The notes beneath the pieces were generated by a model, which saw only the letters and a program-made list of their open reading frames with translations, was not told the DNA's origin and made no database searches. Shown here piece after piece: positions 44,945-52,859 of a stretch of DNA of 64,000 nucleotides. The translations under genes and the position numbers were made by a program. Positions within the stretch are counted from its first letter, which is position 1. Each line of letters starts with the position of its first letter. Source of the stretch: Dethiobacter alkaliphilus AHT 1 (lineage in GTDB: Bacteria > Bacillota > Dethiobacteria > Dethiobacterales > Dethiobacteraceae); assembly GCF_000174415.1 (NCBI RefSeq), contig NZ_ACJM01000003.1, forward strand, positions 124,001 to 188,000, given 5' to 3'.

Positions 44945-45620
44945 GGGTTTCGCCTCTCTTCTTTTCTACAAGTTGTCTTACCCAGTCCAGCCAGGAAACA
45001 AAACCATCGCCTTTTATGGCCGACAGTTCCAATACCGGAGCCTTTTGATTTAAGGAATGCAGCACATCTCTTACCTCCGGCAGGTTAAACGGCACATAGG
45101 GAAGCAGATCTGTTTTGCTTAAAAGAATAACATCCGCTTCTCTAAATACCTGCGGGTATTTTTCCGGTTTATCGTCTCCCTCTGTTACGCTGAGGACCAC
45201 CGCCGTGGCATCCTCACCCAGGTCAAAACCGGCGGGGCAAACCAGGTTCCCCACATTTTCAATAATTAATAAGTCCAGTTGGGAAAGGGGCAAATCGCTG
45301 ACCACGCCGCCAATCATGGGCGCATCCAGATGACACCCTCCCTCGGTGTTAATCTGTACCACCTGTATGTTACTTTGGGCCAGTCGCTCTGCATCCCGGG
45401 CCGTATAAAGGTCACCTTCAATGACGGCGATGCGCAGATCAGTGCTTAACTTAGGCAGGCTTTCTTCCAGCAGGGTGGTCTTGCCTGCGCCGGGGCTGCC
45501 CAGAATGTTTAGAACACAAACGCCGTGCCGCTTAAAAAGAGAACGGAGCTCGGCGGCCTCCGATTTGTTTTTGGCCCGTAAATCCCGGGCCAGTTTTACT
45601 TTAACAACTGTGTTCGCCAT
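44916..45620 (-). CDS. hypB: Nickel insertion GTPase HypB
   Basis: 234 residues from ATG 45620, inside the hypA end. NILGSPGAGKTTLLEE is the P-loop, IEGDLYTARDAERL and NTEGGCHLDAPM contain the nickel/zinc site at the dimer surface, and LSKTDLLPY is the GTP specificity motif. It lacks the His-rich N-terminal stretch found in some HypB. GAGGGGG lies 9 nt upstream. Confidence 0.95.
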   Translation of the reverse strand: MANTVVKVKLARDLRAKNKSEAAELRSLFKRHGVCVLNILGSPGAGKTTLLEESLPKLSTDLRIAVIEGDLYTARDAERLAQSNIQVVQINTEGGCHLDAPMIGGVVSDLPLSQLDLLIIENVGNLVCPAGFDLGEDATAVVLSVTEGDDKPEKYPQVFREADVILLSKTDLLPYVPFNLPEVRDVLHSLNQKAPVLELSAIKGDGFVSWLDWVRQLVEKKRGETHGCESARAR

Positions 45621-45867
45621 GGGCCTGTTCCCCCTCGTACTCCACGATTTCCAGCTGATTGCCCTCTTTTTTAATAATCTCCAGGGCAGCATCGTGTAAA
45701 ATGGTTTGCTGTTTAGCCAAATCAAAGCAAAACTGCAGTGAATCCGGCTGAACATGCGAAAGACTGCCAATTGTCAGTGTAACAGAATTTACTTTTTCGA
45801 TACCGCGCTCACAGGCGTCCCGGCTGACCTGTTCAATAACTTCGGATATCAGGGACAATTCATGCAA
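45601..45867 (-). CDS. hypA: HypA-like nickel chaperone lacking the zinc ribbon
   Basis: 88 residues. The N-terminal half is normal: MHELSLISEVIEQV (His2 nickel ligand), TLTIGSLSHVQPDSLQFCFDLA. The usual C-terminal part with two CxxC pairs is missing; the protein ends EYEGEQAHGEHSC. HypA normally has about 110-118 residues with a structural zinc. The stop is a clean TAA inside the coupled hypA-hypB overlap, so it is unlikely to be a sequencing frameshift. The H-x-x-H-x-C tail may bind metal (inference). Confidence 0.85.
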   Translation of the reverse strand: MHELSLISEVIEQVSRDACERGIEKVNSVTLTIGSLSHVQPDSLQFCFDLAKQQTILHDAALEIIKKEGNQLEIVEYEGEQAHGEHSC

Positions 45868-45879
45868 AATATCAGCTCC

Positions 45880-46359
45880 TTACACAGATAAGCCTTCCTG
45901 GGAGAGCAAATCCATGACCCTTTGAACCGCTTCGGCCACCGCATCCTGTACCGGCAAAGACATGCTCTTTCCCGGGCCAAGATTTACCGGGTCAATTTCA
46001 ATGCCCACAAATTCAATTTGTTTGGGAAGCCGCTCCGGATGCAGCACCATCCCCAAAGATAATGTTTCCGCCACAGAAAAGCCGTGCAAAGAAGAACACG
46101 GCCTGGCCGTATCCAGGGCATCTAAGTGAAACGACAGTACGCTGCCCACTTCACCCTCAGACATCACCGCATCCACAATAATAGCTTTGTCAAAGCCTGC
46201 CAAAATATCCAACAAGCCCACCCCCGGCATCCCTGCCTCCACCAGCTCTACCCCTTCCGGCAGTTTAACCTCCTTAAGAGCAGCGGCCACGGCAAGGCCT
46301 GCGGTATCATCACCGCAAAGGCCGTTGCCGCAGCCCACTATCACTGTTTTAGCAGTCAT
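45880..46359 (-). CDS. Hydrogenase maturation protease
   Basis: 159 residues, HyaD/HybD family: VGCGNGLCGDDTAGLAVAAAL at the start with the nickel-sensing Asp/Glu, VEAGMPGVGLLDIL and VDAVMSEGEVGS. It removes the C-terminal peptide after the DPCFSC motif of the large subunit, next to which it is encoded. Confidence 0.92.
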   Translation of the reverse strand: MTAKTVIVGCGNGLCGDDTAGLAVAAALKEVKLPEGVELVEAGMPGVGLLDILAGFDKAIIVDAVMSEGEVGSVLSFHLDALDTARPCSSLHGFSVAETLSLGMVLHPERLPKQIEFVGIEIDPVNLGPGKSMSLPVQDAVAEAVQRVMDLLSQEGLSV

Positions 46360-47642
46360 TATCTGTTAATCCTCAGTTTCAGGAAATGAACGGAGCAGGA
46401 AAAACAGGGGTCGTAATTGCGGATGTACATCTCACATTTTAAGGTCAGCTCTTCATCGGAGAGATCCAGATGCTCCGGGATAAAGCGCCGTAAACCTTCT
46501 TCCATGTTCTTCACATTCCTGGATGTGGGGGCCACAATATCCGCCTCTTCCACCACTCCCAGTTCGTTAAAGCAGTAACTGTGAGATAAAATACCCCGCG
46601 GCGCTTCAGTGATGGCAGCCCCACAGCCGGGACGCACAATGTAGCCGTTTTTCTCCGGTACCGGCTTACCCAAAGCGTCAATTATCTCCAAAGACTCTTC
46701 TATGCTGTGGACCAACTCCGCTACCCTGGCATCCACACTGTGGAAGGGGTTTTTGGAGGGGAAGCTGACACCGGTCAAAGCGGCAGCTTCTTTGGCCTTG
46801 CCCGAGAGCCGGTCAAAATTAAGGTTCACCCGCGCCAGCGGACCCACCAGAAACGAATTTCCGGACAAAGAGGAGTGCAGCGCATGGGAAGGACTCACAT
46901 GTGCTTCATGCAGGAATTCCCGGTAATCCGCCGGGTCAATATCCAGGCCGTTGTCGGAGACCAGCCGGCCGCCGTTTACCGCATATTCCTTCTTATCTGA
47001 GAGCGCCACCGAGGTAAAATCCCAAGACATGTCAGGAACAGAAAGCCCGCCCACCAGCTTTGCCGCTGCCATACCGCCCTCCAGAGCCGCTTCCAGTCTT
47101 TCTGCAGCCTGCTTCAGTGCTTCCTGGGAAGGAAGATCGGAAAAACCACCCACCCGCGGTGTAACGGGATGGACTTCCCGTCCACCGATTAAGGCGGTGA
47201 TGTCATTGCCCAGCCGCTTTAAGTCCAGAGCCAGCTTTACTTCATCGGGAAAATCTTCGGCCATGGAAATGACACTCTCATAACCGAGAAAGTCGGGCGC
47301 AGCCAGCATAAAGACATGTAAGACATGACTCTGGATAAACTGGCTTAGGGCAAACAATTTACGCAACAGCCTGGTCTGCTCACTGACCTCCACATCAAAG
47401 GCATGTTCAATGGCATTGATGGAGGTCATTTGGTACGACACCGGACAAATGCCGCAGATGCGGGCGGTGATATCCGGGAGTTCCCGGTATTTCCTGCCCA
47501 CAAGGAAGTTCTGAAAAAACCGCGGCGGTTCAAAGACATTTAGCTTAAGGCTTTCTATGGTGCCGTTAACCAGATTTACATCCAGCGCCGCTTCCCCTTC
47601 CAGCCTGCTGATATAATCCACTTTAATGGAGCGATTGGTCAT
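46359..47642 (-). CDS. NiFe hydrogenase alpha (large) subunit, group 3b-type
   Basis: 427 residues. Nickel ligands: RICGIC (C63, C66) and DPCFSC (C413, C416). A short C-terminal peptide after H419 (FLKLRINR) is the maturation cleavage product. Sequence features and the partner genes fit the group 3b cytoplasmic, bidirectional NAD(P)-linked or sulfhydrogenase type. Cys, not selenocysteine, is used at both ligand sites. Confidence 0.93.
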   Translation of the reverse strand: MTNRSIKVDYISRLEGEAALDVNLVNGTIESLKLNVFEPPRFFQNFLVGRKYRELPDITARICGICPVSYQMTSINAIEHAFDVEVSEQTRLLRKLFALSQFIQSHVLHVFMLAAPDFLGYESVISMAEDFPDEVKLALDLKRLGNDITALIGGREVHPVTPRVGGFSDLPSQEALKQAAERLEAALEGGMAAAKLVGGLSVPDMSWDFTSVALSDKKEYAVNGGRLVSDNGLDIDPADYREFLHEAHVSPSHALHSSLSGNSFLVGPLARVNLNFDRLSGKAKEAAALTGVSFPSKNPFHSVDARVAELVHSIEESLEIIDALGKPVPEKNGYIVRPGCGAAITEAPRGILSHSYCFNELGVVEEADIVAPTSRNVKNMEEGLRRFIPEHLDLSDEELTLKCEMYIRNYDPCFSCSVHFLKLRINR

Positions 47643-48403
47643 CGGGATCCCTCCCTTTTGCGCAAGTCCATATCCAACCCGGCATACTTCTGGAAATTCC
47701 GGTCAATATCTGCCTTTTGCAGGCCCAGCTCGGCAAACATCTCCCTAAGCGATGCTGCGTTGGCCTCGCTGGATGGGCCATGGCAGCCTGTGCAGGCAGT
47801 GCTCCTGGCGGGACAAAGCGCTCCGCAGCCTGCCCGTGTAACCGGACCCATACAAGGGGTTTTCTCACTGACGGTGAGACAGACGTTTTCCGAGAGCTTG
47901 CACTCCACGCAGACACAATGGGGACGGATGCGCGGTGTTACGCCAAGCAGAGCGCTTTTTACAAACTCCACCAACTCATTTTTATTAATGGGACAGCCGC
48001 TAAGTTTGGCGTCGATATCCACATACTCATCAACGGGATAGGACTTTAAAGAACTAACTTCAGCGGGATGTTCATATACCCGGGCCTCCACCTCCCGCTG
48101 CGGTGTGCCGTTATTCAGTGACTGCAGCCCGCCATGACAGGCGCAGGCTCCGATTGCCACCAGCAACCCGCAGTCTCGCCGGGCCTGCTTCAGGCGCTCG
48201 ATATCCTCCGGATTAACGATAGATCCTTCCACAAAACCGATATCATAGGGTCCGGGCTTATTCTCCCGCCGGGCCATAACAAAATGGGTGAGGTCCACCA
48301 ACCCCAGCAAATCAAGGAGGACAGGTTCCAGGTTTAAAAACTCCAACTGGCAGCCGGAGCATGAGGCAAACTTAAAAATCGCTACTTTCGGCAATTCAGC
48401 CAT
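47639..48403 (-). CDS. NiFe hydrogenase delta (small) subunit
   Basis: 254 residues from ATG 48403 (GGAGGG at 7 nt); the frame upstream overlaps the gamma gene. FKFASCSGCQLEFLNL (C15, C18) starts the proximal cluster; GCPINKNELVEF and the cysteine-rich CVCVECKLSENVC...CMGPVTRAGCGALCP...CTGC supply further 4Fe-4S clusters. No Tat signal, so cytoplasmic. Confidence 0.93.
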   Translation of the reverse strand: MAELPKVAIFKFASCSGCQLEFLNLEPVLLDLLGLVDLTHFVMARRENKPGPYDIGFVEGSIVNPEDIERLKQARRDCGLLVAIGACACHGGLQSLNNGTPQREVEARVYEHPAEVSSLKSYPVDEYVDIDAKLSGCPINKNELVEFVKSALLGVTPRIRPHCVCVECKLSENVCLTVSEKTPCMGPVTRAGCGALCPARSTACTGCHGPSSEANAASLREMFAELGLQKADIDRNFQKYAGLDMDLRKREGSR

Positions 48404-48405
48404 AA

Positions 48406-49263
48406 TTACACCCTCCCCAGCGCACCGACTATTTTTGCCGGTTGATTTGCCACAGCACTGTATGGGAAAACAGGGCCGTCCTGACAGACAAAACTGGTCC
48501 CAACCTGACAGCGGCCGCATTTTTTTATCCCGCAGTGCATCTTGCGTTCCAGGGAAACAAAGGTCTGTGACGGGTCAAAACCCCTTTGCTGCAGCCCACT
48601 TGCCACATACTTCATCATGATTTCCGGACCGCAGGTCATCACCACCGTGTCTTTTGGAGTACTGTCCATCATCTCAAACAGCTTGGTAACAACCCCGGTA
48701 CCGTGAGCCCAGTCGGCATGTTCCGAAGAATCATCCACCGTTAAATGTACAGTAAAATCTTTGCTCCAATCGTCAAAATAACGGGTAAAAAGCATTTCCC
48801 CCGGATTCTTGGCACCATAGAGCAACTCCACTTTACCATAATCCCCGCGATTTCTGAGAATCTCATAAATGGCAGGGCGCAGGGGAGCCAGACCGATGCC
48901 GCCGGCCACAATCAGTACATCTTTACCCCTGGCTTCATCCATTGGCCACCCGGTACCGTAAGGGCCACGGATACCAATCAGGTCTCCCTTCTTTAAGCGG
49001 GAAAACATCTTCGTAAGACTGCCCACATGGCGGATGGTATGGGTAAAGGTATCCGGTGAGCAACCGTCGGAGCTGATAGAAATGGGAGCCTCTCCCACAC
49101 CAAACATGCTTAGCATGTTAAACTGGCCGGGCTGAAAAGCAAAATCCCCTTTCTTCTCCTCTTCAGTAAACTGCAGAGTGAAAGTGGACGTGTCGGCGTT
49201 TTCTGCAACCACATCCAACACAACAGCAGAATGAGGAATTAACGGATTGGCCAAGTTACTCAC
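48406..49263 (-). CDS. Hydrogenase gamma subunit (FAD/NAD(P)-binding)
   Basis: 285 residues, ferredoxin-NADP+ reductase-like. FQPGQFNMLSMFGVGEAPISIS binds FAD, VAGGIGLAPLRPAIYEI binds NAD(P), and MHCGIKKCGRCQVG plus VCQDGPVF hold a 2Fe-2S cluster. It passes electrons between the beta subunit clusters and NAD(P)H. It lies 2 bp from the delta gene. Confidence 0.92.
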   Translation of the reverse strand: MSNLANPLIPHSAVVLDVVAENADTSTFTLQFTEEEKKGDFAFQPGQFNMLSMFGVGEAPISISSDGCSPDTFTHTIRHVGSLTKMFSRLKKGDLIGIRGPYGTGWPMDEARGKDVLIVAGGIGLAPLRPAIYEILRNRGDYGKVELLYGAKNPGEMLFTRYFDDWSKDFTVHLTVDDSSEHADWAHGTGVVTKLFEMMDSTPKDTVVMTCGPEIMMKYVASGLQQRGFDPSQTFVSLERKMHCGIKKCGRCQVGTSFVCQDGPVFPYSAVANQPAKIVGALGRV

Positions 49264-50347
49264 CTCCCAGAGTAGCCGCTACATCTGTTAAATCAATATC
49301 CACCACACAGGAATGGATACAACGTCCGCAGCCCACACAACCGGTTTTATTAAACTGCTGCTGCTGATACAGCAGCTTATGGTAAATGCGCCACTGGGCC
49401 CGTGCCTCCCTGTCCTTGCGGAAGTTATGCCCCAGGGCAACCTGGGAGAACTCCATCAGCTTACAGGAATCCCATTCCCGCTGCCGCACACCGCTGCTTA
49501 AATTCAAATCCAGCTTGTCATAGACGTTGTAGCAAAAACAGGTGGGACAAACCATGGTACACGTACCACATCCCAAACACCGCTGGCGCAGTTCTTCCCA
49601 GACAGGGTGCTCCGTATTGGTTTCCAATAACTCATCCAGGTTACGGGTCAGAATATGTTTTGGCAGGCGGCGGCTGGCTGTCCCCAACCGTTCTTCTTTT
49701 TCATCCAACATATAACCCGGCGCCTCCGAAAGCATGCCCATATCACTTAACAGCTCCGCCCCGTCATCACTGCCCACCTCTATCAGATACTGGTCATCCA
49801 ATTTGGTTAATAGCAGGTCATACCCCCTGGAGAGACCGGGACCGGTCTGCAGGTAATAACAGAAGCCACTGCGGCATGGTGTTACACAGTTTTCAGCAAC
49901 AATTAACGTGTTTTGCCGGGTCTCGCAATAAATGGGGTCGGACATTTCTCCGCAAAAGACCTCATCCAACACGAAGAAGGAGTGGACGTCACAGGGACGC
50001 ACCCCAAACAGTACTTTCTTCCCCTTATCTGCAGAATCATCTGTAAAACAGATCTTTTCACCCTGCAGACTGGTACACTGACCCTTACTTTCCTGCACCT
50101 GCTGTTTTTCAAAAGAAAAAATTGTTTCCACAGGCTGCTGCAGAGTTTTTTTCGGCGGCAAAATAGTGGGCTGATACTCCTCTGCCAACTCATCCCCACT
50201 GCCAATATTCCTGAACACAAACTCGTTCCCCTTAGCTACCGGCGCCACAACCGGGAACTGTTTAATCATTGAGTCCACAAAATCCCCCATGGCAGCAGCC
50301 GGCATACGGACAGGCCCCGTCACCACATTCCCTTTTTGCCTATCCAA
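49256..50347 (-). CDS. Hydrogenase beta subunit (4Fe-4S)
   Basis: 363 residues from TTG 50347, 9 nt after AGGAGG; ATG 50356 is directly adjacent to the site and less likely. Two ferredoxin-like motifs near the C-terminus (CLGCGTCTMVCPTCFCYNVYD and CVGCGRCIHSCVVDI) bind 4Fe-4S clusters. The protein resembles anaerobic sulfite reductase A and the beta subunit of sulfhydrogenase. First gene of the operon. Confidence 0.9.
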   Translation of the reverse strand: MDRQKGNVVTGPVRMPAAAMGDFVDSMIKQFPVVAPVAKGNEFVFRNIGSGDELAEEYQPTILPPKKTLQQPVETIFSFEKQQVQESKGQCTSLQGEKICFTDDSADKGKKVLFGVRPCDVHSFFVLDEVFCGEMSDPIYCETRQNTLIVAENCVTPCRSGFCYYLQTGPGLSRGYDLLLTKLDDQYLIEVGSDDGAELLSDMGMLSEAPGYMLDEKEERLGTASRRLPKHILTRNLDELLETNTEHPVWEELRQRCLGCGTCTMVCPTCFCYNVYDKLDLNLSSGVRQREWDSCKLMEFSQVALGHNFRKDREARAQWRIYHKLLYQQQQFNKTGCVGCGRCIHSCVVDIDLTDVAATLGGE

Positions 50348-50390
50348 AACTCCCATCCCTCCTTATTTGAATTTTCTAAATATTTAGATT

Positions 50391-50419
50391 ATTGTAAGCC
50401 TTTTGCTACTTTTTGTCAA
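50391..50419 (-). promoter_or_regulatory. Sigma-A promoter of the hydrogenase-hyp operon
   Basis: Minus strand: TTGACA (50419-50414), 17-bp spacer, TACAAT (50396-50391). No other promoter is evident between the eleven genes, which overlap or lie within 13 bp. Confidence 0.85.
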
Positions 50420-50584
50420 TAGGCTATAGGTTTAATCGTCTTGTAACGGGCACCGATCACATGCGCTTTTCTTTTTCGCTTAGTAAAAATTTTCAATGCC
50501 TGAAATTTTTACTCCGTATCTGGTGCAAAATCTAAATCAAACTAAAAAGACCATCCATTACAAGTTTAGCAGGAGGTCAGCATA

Positions 50585-51724
50585 ATGCAGGCAAAACAAA
50601 TATCTTTAATTGCAGTTATTCTTATCTTACTTCATCATCCAGTGGCTAATGCCCAAACGAAACAGGTTAACCCGGACCATAACAGCAGTGTAGTTGAAAT
50701 AGTACAACAATCAGTTGACACTGCTGTTGATTATCTATTTTCTCAGCAAGCAAACATTATAACTTTAACTGAATTAAAAGAAAACGTAGTAGAATCGGAA
50801 AACGAAGACATCAATCAAACAAAAGAAAAACAGGAAACTGACAGCAAAGAAACCTCTGAATCTGAATCACAAGCATCAGCTGATGAGCAAGAAGACCCTG
50901 AAGAAATTGTAGACGAACAGTCGACGGAAGCGCCCCCTGAAATGGTAGAGCCAGCACCCGCTCCGACTCCCGCTGATAACACAGCTAAGGAAGAAACTCC
51001 TGATAACACGGAAAGTACCTGTATCCATACCCGGAATTATAGTTACAACGAAAATGGTGTAAACATAGAGATAAGACATGTTGAGAAATCCCATAACCGC
51101 ATTTGGATTGCCACTGTAAAACTTGTTGATCCAACGAAGCTTAGAGTTGCCTTTGCGCACGATGAGTATGGTGCTCCAAGAAAGCCCGTATCAAAAATTG
51201 CTAACAGCAATAACGCCATCTTAGCAATCAATGCCTCAGGCTTTAGTGGCAATGTCCCCTTTTCCCCTGTTGTCCGCGAGGGCGAAGTTTATAGTATGGA
51301 TATCAATCATACTCCCATGGGCATAACTGCCTGTGGTATGTTGATGGATTCAGGAAAGCGGGGAGTAGAACAGATGATTGAGGACGGCGCCCATCAAGTG
51401 ATTACCTTTCGCCCCGTATTAGTCAGAAACGGCCAAATGACCAGCACAGCCCAAAACAACAATACCATTCACCCCAGAACCGCCATTGGACAAAAAGAAA
51501 ACGGCGACCTCATCTTTATAGTGGTGGATGGTCGTCGCAATAACTGGTCAACGGGGATTAACCTGGGAGATCTAGCCCAAATCTTCATTGATGAAGGGGC
51601 AGCCTGGGCCTATAATTTAGATGGCGGCGGTTCAACCACTCTCTATTTCAACGGTAAAGTATTAAACAAACCCTCCGACGGCCGGGAAAGGCCAGTGCCG
51701 GATATTATCTACATAGCAAAATAA
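50585..51724 (+). CDS. Secreted phosphodiester glycosidase-like (NAGPA) protein
   Basis: 379 residues. Signal peptide (about 1-23), a low-complexity acidic Glu/Ser/Thr/Pro linker (about 75-145), then a NAGPA/exopolysaccharide phosphodiester glycosidase domain: ILAINASGFSG, HPRTAIGQKENGDLIFIVVDGR and AWAYNLDGGGSTTLYFNGKVLN. The domain family cleaves phosphodiester-linked sugars in wall polymers or polysaccharides (family knowledge). Monocistronic, GGAGG upstream and terminator downstream. The acidic linker may span the cell wall. Confidence 0.88.
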   Translation: MQAKQISLIAVILILLHHPVANAQTKQVNPDHNSSVVEIVQQSVDTAVDYLFSQQANIITLTELKENVVESENEDINQTKEKQETDSKETSESESQASADEQEDPEEIVDEQSTEAPPEMVEPAPAPTPADNTAKEETPDNTESTCIHTRNYSYNENGVNIEIRHVEKSHNRIWIATVKLVDPTKLRVAFAHDEYGAPRKPVSKIANSNNAILAINASGFSGNVPFSPVVREGEVYSMDINHTPMGITACGMLMDSGKRGVEQMIEDGAHQVITFRPVLVRNGQMTSTAQNNNTIHPRTAIGQKENGDLIFIVVDGRRNNWSTGINLGDLAQIFIDEGAAWAYNLDGGGSTTLYFNGKVLNKPSDGRERPVPDIIYIAK

Positions 51725-51753
51725 CTCCATTTAGTTCGTTAAGTTAATTAGTC

Positions 51754-51780
51754 AGGCCCGGGATACTCCCGGGCCTTTAA
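51754..51780 (+). terminator. Intrinsic terminator
   Basis: AGGCCCGGGA and complement around TAC, followed by TTTAA, 30 bp after the NAGPA gene. Confidence 0.8.
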
Positions 51781-51861
51781 CATATGCAAAAATAAATATT
51801 GGGTAAAGTTACTAAAAATATGTTAAAATATTGTTATTAGCAAATATTATGGGGGTGCCTT

Positions 51862-52704
51862 GTGAAAAATATTGCCTTAGTAACAGACAGTACAGCTGAC
51901 CTGACCACTGCTATGAAAGAAGAATTTAATGCCCACGTTATCCCTTTGAAGATAGTTTTTGCACACCAGGAGTATATTGACGGAGAACTAACAGCCGAAG
52001 ATTTTTATCAAAAACTGGCCACAGCCCAGGAACTGCCCCGTTCATCCCAGCCTTCCCCTGCAGACTTTACTGCGTTGTACCAACAGCTTTTAAAGCAATA
52101 TGACGAAGTTATTTCCATTCACCTCTCCTCTGCTTTAAGCGGAACAGTAAACGCAGCCAGAGTTGCAGCCGAAACACTGCAGGACAAAATTCATGTGGTC
52201 GATTCCAAAAACATCAGCCTGGGCATCGGCCTGATGGTAAAGGAAGCCGCCCGCTGCATTCATGAGGGTATGGACACTCCCCAGATTCTCACAAGAATTT
52301 CCGAGGCTCGCAAAAGTATTGAAACCATGTTTACCTTAAACACCCTGGAATATCTGCAAAAAGGCGGCCGCATCGGCAAAGTGTCCGGACTAGTAGGCTC
52401 TCTTTTAAACATCAAACCTGTGGTACGGGTAAACGAAGAAGGGATTTACGTCCCCGCCGGCAAAGCAAGAAGCCAGGATAAAGCCCTTGACCAGATAGCC
52501 AACAAATTAAAGGAAATAGTGGGTAACCGCAGTGTAAAATCCTTAGCCATCGCCCACGGCGACGCCCTAGATGCAGCAAACAAACTAAAGTCTATCATGG
52601 AAAACACCTGCGGCGTCCCTGCCACCATCTTCACCCAAGTAAGTGCCGTTATCGGAGTCCATACCGGCCCGGGAACGGTTGGGGCGGCAATACATTTTGA
52701 GTAA
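51862..52704 (+). CDS. DegV-family fatty-acid-binding protein
   Basis: 280 residues. DegV marks: ALVTDSTADLTTAM, PRSSQPSPADFTALYQQL, IHLSSALSGTVNAARVAA, LEYLQKGGRIGKV and GPGTVGAAIHFE. Members bind a fatty acid and can act as FakB for fatty acid kinase; FakA is not in the window. GTG start, GGGGGTG at 4 nt. Confidence 0.9.
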   Translation: MKNIALVTDSTADLTTAMKEEFNAHVIPLKIVFAHQEYIDGELTAEDFYQKLATAQELPRSSQPSPADFTALYQQLLKQYDEVISIHLSSALSGTVNAARVAAETLQDKIHVVDSKNISLGIGLMVKEAARCIHEGMDTPQILTRISEARKSIETMFTLNTLEYLQKGGRIGKVSGLVGSLLNIKPVVRVNEEGIYVPAGKARSQDKALDQIANKLKEIVGNRSVKSLAIAHGDALDAANKLKSIMENTCGVPATIFTQVSAVIGVHTGPGTVGAAIHFE

Positions 52705-52711
52705 ATGAACA

Positions 52712-52752
52712 GGGAGCAGTTTCAGAAGGCTGGAACTGCTCCTAAAATTTTT
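52712..52752 (+). terminator. Terminator of the DegV gene
   Basis: GGAGCAGTT(T)CAG stem pairing with CTGGAACTGCTCC, then TAAAATTTTTT. Confidence 0.8.
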
Positions 52753-52796
52753 TACAAAAAAGAAAGCCCCAGGGAGCGTGATAGGTGGTTGCTCCC
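52750..52796 (-). terminator. Terminator of the CnaB-repeat gene
   Basis: Minus strand: CCCCTAGGGAGC pairs with GCTCCCTGGGG (one bulge) around a 13-nt loop, followed by CTTTCTTTTTTGT. Confidence 0.8.
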
Positions 52797-52859
52797 TAGG
52801 GGTCATCTTAATACTTCAATCATTCTTTTATTGCGTAATTATTATTGAACCCTTATAAA

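Noticed and set aside
45621..45770. Longer HypB with 50 extra residues
   Set aside because: The extension is the other frame of hypA; ATG 45620 has the site and matches HypB length.
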